Of a DNA stretch of 64,000 nucleotides, positions 12,201 through 24,200 are shown one piece after another; positions within the stretch are counted from its first letter, which is position 1; each line of letters begins with the position of its first letter. The position numbers and the translations under genes were made by a program. The notes below the pieces were generated by a model that was not told where the DNA came from, ran no database searches, and worked only from the letters and a program-made list of their open reading frames with translations. The DNA is taken from NCBI RefSeq assembly GCF_003265705.1, contig NW_020313168.1, positions 2,263,022 through 2,327,021 on the forward strand. Direction: 5' to 3'. Source of the stretch: Callorhinus ursinus (lineage: Eukaryota > Chordata > Mammalia > Carnivora > Otariidae).

Positions 12201-15200
12201 AGCTACCAAACATGGGTGGTGCCGACCTCTTACTAGAGCAGACCCGTACCTTCGTGGTGGCTGCTCATGAAAGAGCGGATGGATTGGTATTCAGCTTCTG
12301 AAACGTTCTGGAACCGCTTCACGAGATCCCTCTGCAGAGCCAAAATCTCAGGCAAGAAACTCACGAGTCTCAGCTCTGCCTCCTGGAGAGGGAAGCCCGG
12401 CCACGTGTTAGTTCACCTAGAACACGTTCTTGGGGAAACAGACTCTGGGGCTGGCTCAGGGCCCGTGTTTGCATTTGATCCGGTCAATGTGCCGTGTTAG
12501 GTGACGCCACATCAGGCTACTCAGACACGGGAAGAGGCCGTTCTGTCGTTCACCAGAGCCTGCCGCCTGTGTGCCTAATGTCCTGCACACCAGGGACAGT
12601 CCCTGGCCTCCTGGAGCTGACACATCATGTGTGTTTGCCAAAAACGCATGAAAGAAATCGGCCTCATGGGCCCCTGTGAGGGGCTGGGTGGGCAGAGAAT
12701 CTGCCAAGAGCAGAAAGGCCAGGAATATAGGCAACCAGGCCGGGCATCCCTCCTGTGTGTCATCTGAGGACAGGACCCAAGCATCTCCAGTCAAATGGGA
12801 TGGGGCAGCTCCGTGGGAGACCTAGGAACCCCTTCCCAGGGGAACTCCTGCCCTTTCACCGACCGTCAGACATTTCTGAGTCCCCAGACTTCTTGCTGGA
12901 CTGCAAACGCTGGTCCAGGGGGAAGGACTCGACAGACAACTGTGGAAGACAAGCCTTCACGCGGAACAAGGCTGACACGGGGTATGTTTATGGTCTAACT
13001 GACGGGACCGACTCACCACACCGCTCCCTTCCCCCAGGGCCGGGTCGGGAACACGGGAGATTCTGGACTGTCTGATGAAAGTTTTTTCATTCAGCAGTCA
13101 CTGACGGCCAGGTGCTCCTGGCACTGGGGGTCGGGGGTGAAGGTGAACAGACACCGCCTGGAAGATTTGAATCCTGCTCCTTCCTGCTGAATGACCTGGG
13201 GAGATACCACCCCGGCCCTCGCGTGCTTCACAGACTCCTGCTAACCCTGACCCGCCTATGGTTTTCCCCTATGACTTTACGCTTCAAACGGCCTCACAGT
13301 CTGATGTGTACGAGGACCCCCCTCTCTGGCCCCGAGTCTTCTACTACCAGCGTTCCATCAGAAAAGCGAAGCACTGACATCATCGGTTGGATGCCCCGCT
13401 GACTAAATAAAGGTGGACCCTCAAGTGGTCACTGTGGAGCAGCCTTACCTTCTGCAGGAACTTCCAGAGGATGGGCACGGCTTCCCGCCCGTTCTTCTGC
13501 TCTGCCACATGCTGGAGGTATTCCACGGTGACCCTCCTCCTGCAGGACCACATCTTAGAGCAGTGGACCACACTCTTCCGGGGCAGCTGACGCAGGAAGG
13601 CCGTCGGGTCACCGTACACGATTCTGGCCACAGGGTTGGAGCTGATCCGCTCATCTTGGCTGATGAGGGTTGTCACCGTCAGCAGGGCTTTCTCCAGATG
13701 CTGGGCGAGAGAACAGTACAGGGCCTGGAGGTGAGACCACTCCTGCAGGTGGGGACACCCAGTGGCTTCAGCAGTGGGCCATTTAGACAGTCTGTCCTAC
13801 TGGGTCCTGCACGCAACCAGGCACTCACACTCCTTGTCTTTCGAGACTGCTTACAGCTCCTCGTTTGCAGGCTTCGTCTCTGCAGACAGGAGACTCCCAG
13901 ACCTGTGTTCCATGCCCAGTCTTTTATTTCCCACTGGGCTTATTTACTCTCAATACTGTTCTTGTCTGACAGAGGAGGGACGAATCACACATTTCTGGTG
14001 GGTATCTACATGACAGTTTGTCTACCTGTTGCTCTCACATCCTGCTATAACAGGTGGGGGATGAAGAGTCACCTGCAACTTCCGGACTCACGGTAACTCC
14101 TCAACCTGCCCGCCCGGCCGCAGGGGCAGAGGGCACAGGGACAGCAGGACAGTGGAGTGGCTGGGGGGTCAACCCCTGGGCTGGGGCTCGGCCAGAGCCC
14201 CAACAGCACCCGGGTGCTCGCTGCCCCGAGTGCCTGGGGGACGCCCACGGTACCTGCCCACAGGCTCCCAGCCAGGCCGTTGGCCACGCACCTCCAGCCC
14301 AGGGAGAATGAGGGTCTGCATGGCCTTCTCCCAGCTATTTCTCTGCTCTCTGGTCGACAGTCTTGCATCGAAACCAAAAGGCCCTATAAGGAAACATGCA
14401 TGGGTTACCCAAGGAACAGAAAGCACGGCAGCTCCATGAACAGGACCCAAGGATGACCAAATCACACTCCCTTCCAGGGGTGGGCAGGGCGCTTCTTCCT
14501 AAATTAACCTGAGTATTTAAAAATGGTCCTTGCTATTCCCACCAACCCCATGATCTTTGTGAAGATACAAATAAACAAGAAGAAGATAAAGTCACTCTCA
14601 GTGCCAGAGATAACTGTTTTACTAAGTTACCTTATGGACCTTTCCTTTCTATGGATTTCAGTTTTTAAAATGGGAACATTAGCTCAGTGACCACAGTGGT
14701 TTGTTGCCTACTTTTCCACACAGCAAACTGTGGACACGTCAACACAGTCAGGCAGCCCTGGACAACCATGTCCTTAGGAAAAGCAGGAGGACCCCCAGAC
14801 AGGCCAGGGGTCCAAGGAGGACAAGTCCCAACAGATTATCAGACACTGGTCTCTCGACGGTGATGACTCACATATCACCCATCCTGGATGAAACATGTCC
14901 ATCGTGCAGCAGGGGCACTGCACACCAGGCTAGCTTTTGAAACTGCACAGCCCCCCTCCCGCCCCGCCCCGTGCACACACACATAATACCCCTGTGCACA
15001 CGACCACACAGGATCACAGGTCTTAACCCGGTAGGGGAAACGCAAAGACGAGCTGACCTTCTGTGTTCTCTTCCGCATGCTTCTCCCTGCTTCCCTGTAC
15101 CTGACTCAGGTGTCGTGAGCAGTGGCCCTGCCGTGTGCCACCCGCACCAGCGCCCCCCGGCCCCATGTGCTCACTCATGTGGGAAGGGTGGTGCTCCCCT

Positions 15201-18200
15201 CGGAGGAGGCTGCACAGCACGAGGTGCACCGTGGTGGCTGTCTCGTCGGCACTCCTCCCCAGCGTCCTCGTCAGCTGCTGCAGGTCACTGTGGATGTGCT
15301 CCTGCAGAAAGCCTCTGGGATCCTGCACCGGAGGCTTGATGATGTGCGTGAGAGCCTGCGAGGGCCACAAGACACAAGAGCTCGTCTATCAGGAGCCGGC
15401 GCGCCCGCACAGGCCCCAGGAAGGAAAGCCAGCTCCGAGTCAGAGGCCGCTTCTCAGAGGACGCTGGTGGGGCGGCGGGCGGGAGCACTGCTCAAGCAGA
15501 AGAGGCGAGAGCACCTGGAGCGACCGCGGTCTGGGAATGACTGCCTTTGACATCGTCAGCACACAACAGTCTCACAGCCCTGTTCTTAACTCATCAAAAC
15601 CACACAGTGTATAACCGCCTCTCAAGTAATGTCTTCCTTCATCGAGATGCGTGTTTGTAAGCTTACGTGGGAACAGCCTCATCTCGAACCCATTAAAGCT
15701 ACACTGTGTACAAACCTAAAAATAAAAGAATGTCAAAGCCTCAACGTTTGCTATCACGGTTAATGCACTTAGAGGAGACACAGTGTGCTTTCTTTCCCGG
15801 AGCTAGCCTCTCCGCTCCTGGGTGCGCACCAAGACATGGAATGCTCATTTAAGATGGATTTTCGGGGCGTCTGGGTGGCTTAGTCGGTTGAGTGTCTGCC
15901 TCTTGGTTTTGGCTCAGGTCATGATCTCAGGGTCGTGGGATCGAGCCCCATGTCAGGCTCTATGCTCAGTGTGGCGTCTGCTTGCGATTCTCCCTCTCCC
16001 TCTGCCCTTCTCCTCTGTTCCCTCTCTAAATAAATAAAAATCTTAAAAAAAAATAAAATGGATTTTATGTAATCTGATGGGTAGTTCCCCGACACCACCA
16101 CATGCCACAGTGGGGAAATGAGGGTGTGTGAACGTTCTGTTGCTCTGTGGATTAGGGAACAGTAACAAGGGAGGTATCCTAATCCACGGGAGGCGGGCAG
16201 CACTCTGTAGGCAAAAGGACTCACTGTGAAAACCCACAGTGGGTTGTTAGAAACAAACGAGCAAACACAGGGCCTGGCAGGAATAGGCCGTGCTGTACCT
16301 GAGGACTCCAGGCAGCTCCCAGGAGCAGGGCCAGGTGAGTGAGCAACCGGATGAGCAGGAAGACCACTGGGGACAGCTGTCGGTCAGACACCACCGCTTC
16401 GCCTCTGGACAGTGGGGCTCCCAGCACATGGCCAGTCTGCGTTCTGTCTCTGTTGTTACTGGAGAGAACGAGAGAAGACGGTGGAGACTGAAGACAGCCA
16501 TCCCTCCTCAGCTCTCGGGGCACACCGCAGGTTCCTGGGACCTGAGACGAGATCTGCCCTTCTGAAGAAAACGGTGTTCCAGGACTTCTTCTGGTAAGCC
16601 CAGACCTCTCGCCCCAGGGTCTTCTGTCCAGCCTCCCCTTCCTGGCTGAACACAGCCCACACCATTCTGTGTGAAGCGGCTGAACGGACTGGCTATTAGT
16701 GCGATCCCTGGGCCGCGTGTCAGGACAAGGTCCGCACCTGTGTCTCCCACCGCAGTCACCACGGGGAGGGGAGCACGCAGGCTAAGGACGGCCCGAGTTT
16801 GGGACGGTGACATCGACATCGGGACGTATGTACATCGATCTCATTTTCCCAAACTGAAAACTGGGATTGAAGGTCTGGCAAAGAATTTCATACCACATCC
16901 AGATGGGAGGCGCAGTAGGATAGATACATTCTGTCGCACAAATACTGGACATTCTAGAACATTCTGATGGTTTGTGGAGATAACAGACTAGGGTATTTTA
17001 AACTATAACAGCACCAGAAGAGCCAAAATGTATGCTGGCCACAGGGAGGCCCCAGCTGCCATCTGGGGGAGCACGGGGAACCACGCTCATCTCGAGCGAA
17101 GGCTGGGTTAGGGACACCAGCCATGCATGTGGATTCTGGAGTGTCTGGTAAGAAGGACCATGTCTCCTTCACTTCCCACAAACAGCGGAGGAAGTTAAGA
17201 GAGTTTACAAGTGAGACAGCGTGAGCTCAGAGAGACAAAAGCCCAATCTGTGGCTCTGCGGACTTCAATGTCCCTCTGAATTAAGTCAATTGTGTGTGTC
17301 AAGCATATTTCTACAGGGGCACGCCCCAGGCCCACACAGAAGACATCTGGATAAGACATATTAACGTGTGGTCTGCTTTGCATTTAAGAGCCCAGTCAGC
17401 CAACGACAGATCAGACACCTCACTGTGACATGACCACAGGGGCCTCGGCATTGAGACCGACGTGACACAGGCCCAAGTGCGTAATAGTAATTAATATTGT
17501 ACTTAGCAGCAATTTATCCACTGGAATAAAGATAGCCCAAAAAACCCATGGTCTGATCACTTAGAAAAGAAATACACTCTTACATACTCGATAACTTGAA
17601 ATCCAGTCTCAGGTCTGTGATTAATCCCTCCAATTAGGGCACCGCAGTCAACACAATGGCTCTGTTCCATTGGCCTGCCACACTAGGACAAAGACAAACG
17701 CGCCTGAGCTCAGTTTTGGAGGAGTAGCGCTTCATGCACAAACACCACCCTGCAGGCCAATCCACACGTGGCACGTGGATTGCTTGTTCTACTTCGAGCA
17801 TGTGCCAGCGACTGCAGGAGCCCCGGGACACAGGGCACATGCCCTGTGCAAATATGGTGCACGTGAGTAAATGTGGACTTTTTAAGCAGGAGAGACAACT
17901 TGAGTTTTACTCCCAAATAGACACTTTGTAGACAAATACGAAATCAGCCTTCCTTTCTCACATTCTCTGCTCTTCCCCGCTCCCCTGACCGCCTTACCAC
18001 AGCTTCATTATTTAGCACCCGGAAACTACCGCAGCCTCCAAATTTAATTCCTGAACACAGTTTGGACTTTTTTATTAAAAAAAAAAAAAAAAAAAGGTAA
18101 CCATATGATTCGCTCCTTCCAAAGCCTCATTTTTCCAAATCTGGTCGTGGGCTGCTGTATACTGTGAATCACAGCCTGTAACAGGCCAAACCAGCCTCAA

Positions 18201-21200
18201 GCCCCAGATCTCAGACCATCAGACTAGAGAGAAGTCTCGGGAAGAATGTGCTTTGCTCTCCCCACTTCATGGACGAGGAAGTGGGCGAAGCTCAGAAACA
18301 TGCAGTGTATATATATCACCTTTCCTCCTCTAGGTCTCTCATTTACTTTGTTCGGTTGAACAGCCTGCACTGGGCAAGCAGAGGAGACACCATGAAGGGC
18401 CCTGCCGGGTGCCGCAGCAGGCAGAGGCGAGGCGCACACAGCTCTCTCTGCTGGGGTTCATCATCCAGAGTCTCTTTTTCCTGTCCTGTGGTGTCTGGAG
18501 CACATCTCCTCTAATCCAGCCTATGGCCCAGGCAAGCTCTCGCATGTGTCACTGACCCCATGCAGCCGTGGCTGGGAAGGATGGCTAGCAGCAGTTTTGT
18601 TTCCTAGAGGGACTTTGGCAATGTCTGGACACATTTTTGGTTGTCACCCTGGCAACTACGGGGCTACTGGCCTCTGGGAATTGAGACCAGGAATGCTGCT
18701 CAGCGCCCTACCACAGCCCACAGTGCTCAGGACAGCCCCACAATACAGAGGGAGGTCTGCAGGCCCTCTGCACTGTTTAGATGTTTGGCTGGAGCACCGT
18801 AAACAGCCCTGAAAAGAGTCTATGTTCTCTAGAAGGTCATGGCCCTCACTAACCTCTTCCCCCATGCCCCCCTGCTCAGATCTAGAGGAACAAACGTTTA
18901 AGCCCTGCAAACACCACCTTAAATACCAAGACTCACCTCTCCCACAGAGCACGGGTGGCCATTGGGACATACTGTTAAAAGAACAACAAGAGACAAGTTG
19001 GCTGGTGAGGTTTTACCTAACGACCCGAGGTTAAGAAAGAAAGCCAACGCTCTCCTCTCCGGCCTAACCAAACAAAACAGAGTACTGGTCCTGAGCACGT
19101 TAGTAAAAACTATGCATAAGCTTCATCTGACAGAGCAGGGAGAAACTCCGTTAGTCTCCTGCAGGGGCTGCTCTGGGAGGCAGCGTCGGCCTATTTTATA
19201 CTCGCTCTTTCTCTTTGATTTTTTGTTTTTAAAGAGCATGGGTTTTTTTAAAGATTTTATTTCCTTATTTATTATATCGAGAGAGAGAGAAAGAGAGAGA
19301 GAGAGAGCGAGCGTGCAAGTGGGGGGAGGGAGGGGCAGAGGCTGAGGGAGAATCTCAAGCAGACTCTGCGCTGAGTGGGGAGCCTGACGCGGGACTGGAT
19401 CCCAGGATCCTAAGGTCATGACCTGAGCCGAAACCAAGAGTCAGACGCTTCATCAACTGAGCCACCCAGGTGCCCCAAGAGCATGTTTCAGAACAACTTT
19501 TATAATGAGTTTAAAAGGATTATTTGCTCAGGGGCATCTGACGGGCTCAGTTGGAGGAGAATGTGACTCTTGATCTTGGAATTGGGGGTTCCAGCCCCAC
19601 GTCACGTGCAGAGATTACTAAAAAAATAAATAAATAAATAAACTTTAAACAAAAAAAAAAAGAGGGAACCAGGAAAGGCCTGACTTTTTGTCTGTTTAAA
19701 AAAATAAATAAAAATTGAAAAAAAGAAAAATTACTTTCTTAGGCAACAGCAAAGTTTACATAAAGTATGGGTTGCATTACTTGGGCTCCTAGTTCTATAT
19801 TTCAAAAAGAATTATCTTTGGGTCAAAAACTTGGCTGAGCTGGCCCCTGCCTGAGCCACTGGTGCGGCTCACATCAGGCAAAAGAAGCGTATGCCATGAG
19901 GATCCTCCCCTGGGACGGGACTCAGGAAGGGCCTGACGCACGTCCTCTGCGGTCAGCAGGGCGCCCTGTTCTGCAAAAGCCCCGACGGTGGCACAAAGCA
20001 GGCGGCTGGGACCCTCAGGCACAAACCACAGGGACCCCAGTTCAAAGCACAGAGGACGGTGACCCCGTCTCAGAATCTGACACTTACTGTACCAGCGGAC
20101 TCCTTCCAGACCCTTCCAGTTCCGAGCTTGAGCCAGCAAGTCTTCGGGCATCGTTGGAAGATAAGCACTCTGAAAAGCCAGGAAAGCAGAGAAGGCTTCA
20201 GGAAGGTGAGAGACTGGGCTGGCTGCCACTGCCCTGGGGCGACAGGGTGGACTCTGGACTCTCCCTCTTCTCCACCAGGAAAACGGAACGAGGGCTCTTG
20301 CTGTCACTGTGGACTCGGGTGTCAAGTGGGACAGAGGCAGAGAGAGGAGCTACGAGACAGGCAGTTTCAACAGGTCCCCAGGGACAGGCCACCAGAGAAA
20401 CCACGTCCCAGTCTTACCACCATGTCGGCTGGGGAGAAGGCCAGATTCTGCAGGGGCTCCAAGACTTCGCTGTGTCCACACAGGAGGACAACTGCAGTGT
20501 GAATAGCCAGTTCTGCCACTGTGCCCTCGAGGCTGCTGTCCCCGGCACCTGTCCTCAGCAGGGGCAGCGTGTTGGTCACAAGGGATGTTGCAAAATGTCT
20601 CATGTCTGGAGAAGACAGGACCTTGCTTTCCTCGATGAACTTGTTCAGAGCCTCACATTGCTGATGGGAAAAAATATCTTAATATTAGAAATATATCAAA
20701 GAAGAATATGATGTAAAGCCAAACATTTGCTCTTACGTCCCGCATATATGTTGACATGAATACTTATCAAATATGGTTCGAGGGGCAATTATCCAGACAA
20801 GAGCATTTCCACCTGCAAGCACAGCACCACACACCTGAGCACTAACTCCAACAGTTTCTCATGTTCTTGACTTTGTTTTTCATTGTAATTCTGAAAGTTC
20901 TGGGTGACAGACACAGCAAGTCGTTCCTCCACATAAGAAAGTTGAGGGGCGCCTGGGGGGCTCAGTTGGCTGAGCGTCAGACGCTTGATTTTGAAAGCTC
21001 AGGTCATCATGATCTCAGGGTCATGAGATGGAGTCCTGCATCAGGCTCCCCACTCAGTGCAGAGTCTGCTTCAGATTCTCCCTCTCCCTCTGCCCTCCCC
21101 CACCCTCTAAAATAAATAAATCTTAAAAAAAAAAGTAAGTTGAGAAGCCCCATCCTAGATAAAAAAAAATTATGGGCATAATTTGTTTGTGGCTTTTACT

Positions 21201-24200
21201 TCTATTCAGAAAAGCCCCTCCAGATCCAGAGATGATGAGCACCACTCTGAATGCAGACACTCACCTCTGGCTTAGGATGGAGGTTTGTGTCACGGAATCG
21301 GTACAAAGTGGCCACCTCTCTGAAGAGCGCTAACAGTAAGTGGGCCGCCTGCTGAGGGCCGGGGTTCCTACAGACCTGAAGCAAAAACCACAGACCCCAG
21401 TGAGGCTTGCAGCATTCCACACGTCTGCCTGAGGGCCAGAGTCCTGCTGGTTCAGCTCCTCAACCAGGGGGAGGCCGGGGAGCCTTTCCTGAGACCTGGA
21501 TGCCCACTACCCTGCACCTCTGAGACCACGAGGCTCATAAACATTCTGCTGTGAAACGCAATGCACGGTTACCACATCACTTAGGACACAAGTAACAGAA
21601 ATCACTGTCTGTTTTTCTGACCACTTTGCTGTTCCTTGAAACTTCTTCTGAGCAGAAAGAGGCTGTTTATTTACTTCCTCGCTTCCTGGCACAGCGCCAG
21701 GGTAAACAGGGACTCAAAGAGGAAGCAAGACCAGAACTGCTTAAAGATTAAATGCTAAAAACCCTGCCCCTTTATGAAAATAAACACCCCCGTCAGCATG
21801 GCCAGGAATCCAGGGAAGGAATTTCCCCAGTGCTGCTCGCGTGTCTGCCATCAGGGTGACATCGGAGGAAGTGAGGCTCCAGCAGGGTCTCAAAAGAAGT
21901 AACACATGTGAGAACTTAGGAGGGAGCTGCTGAAGGCCCTGGCCTGGTAGGTCAGCAGGTCGAGCAAATCTGTCCCCTAACTCCGTTGTTAATGGCCTCC
22001 TGTTTCAGCCAGGCACGCAGAGGCTGTGGACACATGATGCCCAACATGGCGTGTCGCCCTGGGGCGCCTCTTCCACTGGGTCATTTGACACTAACGAGGC
22101 AGATGCAGGCTCCAAGGGGCGCCATTTGGTACAGAGGGAGGCCTGGGGCCTGTCTTACCTTCGGACCAGCCACAGCAGCCAGGGGCTTGCACTCAAGGAC
22201 AGCTTTGCCCACTGCATCACGAAGAGCCTTATATTCATCACCATGCACTAGGTATGGGTCCATCTGGCTTGGATGATCCTCCTGCAAAGCCCAGGAACAC
22301 AGGGGTTAATCACAGGGGAGGGGGCGAGGGCAGGGTTAGCAAAGAACCATCTGGAAAGGTAAAGGACCCGGGTAACTGTTAGAGGTCCAGGCCTGGGCAT
22401 GACAGTCCCCTGCTGTGTTGGCAGGTGCCTCCCCCTCGTCCAGTGAAGGGGTGAGTGGGGCAGGAGGCAGCGCTGACCCTGTCCCCACCAAGAGCAGAGA
22501 CCAAAGGCAGGTAACTGCAGTATGTTCACTATACGCTCCCATTAGGAGTAAAAAGGAAAACCAGGATTTTTAGTGCAATTGTTATAACCCCAAGAAAGGG
22601 CTACAGAGGGACCCCCAAGCCTAAATTGCTACAATTCTATCATCCTCACTCTCATGCTTCCTATCTCTGCCTGCCGAGGAGAGAAAGGACTTCTGCAAGC
22701 TGAATTACTTTTTTTTTTTTTTTTAAGATTTTATTTATTTGTCAGAGAGAGAGAGAGAGAGAGCACAAGCAGGGGGAGCAGCAGGGGCAGAGGGAGAGGG
22801 ATGCGGGGCTGGATCCAGGACCTGGGGTCATGACCTGAGCCGAAGGCAGACGCTTAACTGACCGAGCCACCCAGGCGCCCCAAGCTGAGTTACTTTTAAT
22901 TTGCCGAAAGGAAAAGCCACAGAATCGTTCTTTGGCTTTCCCCACATCAACCTGGATCAGAAGCGGTGCCTTAAAGAGGCTTTTGTGCAGGCAGGCGACA
23001 AAGCAAAAGCACATACACACACCTGTCCCCCATGGCTGGCCGCCTCCACCGCATCACAAGCTGGCTCAGGTTAACCAAAGCGGAGGCACAGGGACCAGAG
23101 CAGCCGTGGGGTGCAGGGTGGGGGGGACACAAGTTCAGGTGTCCTCACCTGCTGCACCACAGCCTCCTGGGGAAGCACCCACTGTGCCGGCTGGCCTTGT
23201 CTGCAGAGGCGCTGCACAAACTCCATCCCTCGCTGGCTGGCGAGCTTCCTCACCAGGTACACTCGGTACCAGTCGTTCCTCCCTTGCCTGCAGAAGCGCT
23301 CCACCTGCTGCAGGTAGCCCTGCTTCTCCCCGACCAGTTCTGCAGAGCCTGAGAGAGGGGGGAGGGATGGTGGTCGAGAAGACCTGCTGCCCGCCTGTCT
23401 AGGACACAGAGCCAGGCCAAAGGCAGGTGCCCTGGTGGCCACGAGCTCACAGTGAACAAACCAATCAAAGAGAAAGGGGACATGGTATAGACCGGGGTCG
23501 CTCTGAGAACTCTCCAAATGTCTAAATCATGGGGTCTCTAAGCCCGGGGATAAAGAAAGGTGTAGAAGGAGACCTGCCTGAGCCCTCCTGAAGCTCGCTG
23601 AGGAAGTCAGAAGCCCTGTTGAGACACAGGCGGATCCTGGCCATCTCCTGCAGGTACTCCACTGATGCCTCGCTGGCTGGCTCCGGGCCACGCCGCCGCA
23701 AGTAGGTCTTCAGGAAGACCCCTTCCTCCCTCAGGTATGTCAGCTCCTTGCTGGTAGACAGAGCACTAGTCTTCTCATACAGTGAATCCTAGGGAAGAAA
23801 GAACCAGAAAAAAAAAAGCATGCACATCCCCCAGCCTTCCCAAATCTCTACCCTGTGACGGTGGAGAACAAGACAGAAATATCATAAGCTTGAGGGTAAC
23901 TGTATTGAATCATGGCAAAAGAACATCCCTTTTTGGGTGGGGGCAAGAAGGAGGGGAAGAGAAAACAGAAAAAAACATGTCGTATGATCTAATTTTCTCA
24001 CACACCTGGTAAAATTTGGGGAAGTAATAAAACAGGGAGAGTAAAAACGAAAAGCAGTCCTAGGCTCGCCAGCTGGAGATGAGCAGTTAAGTCGGGGGGC
24101 GAGTTTCTGTTCTCTGGCCCGGGCCACGCGCGCCAGGACACACAGCCACGGGGGGCAGTAGCGAGGCTGCGGAAACCGTTTGTGTGTGTGCATGCAGTGC

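Noticed and set aside
23574..23578. Canonical GT donor for exon 30
   Set aside because: It would add four bases and put the next exon out of frame with both available acceptors; the GC site fits.
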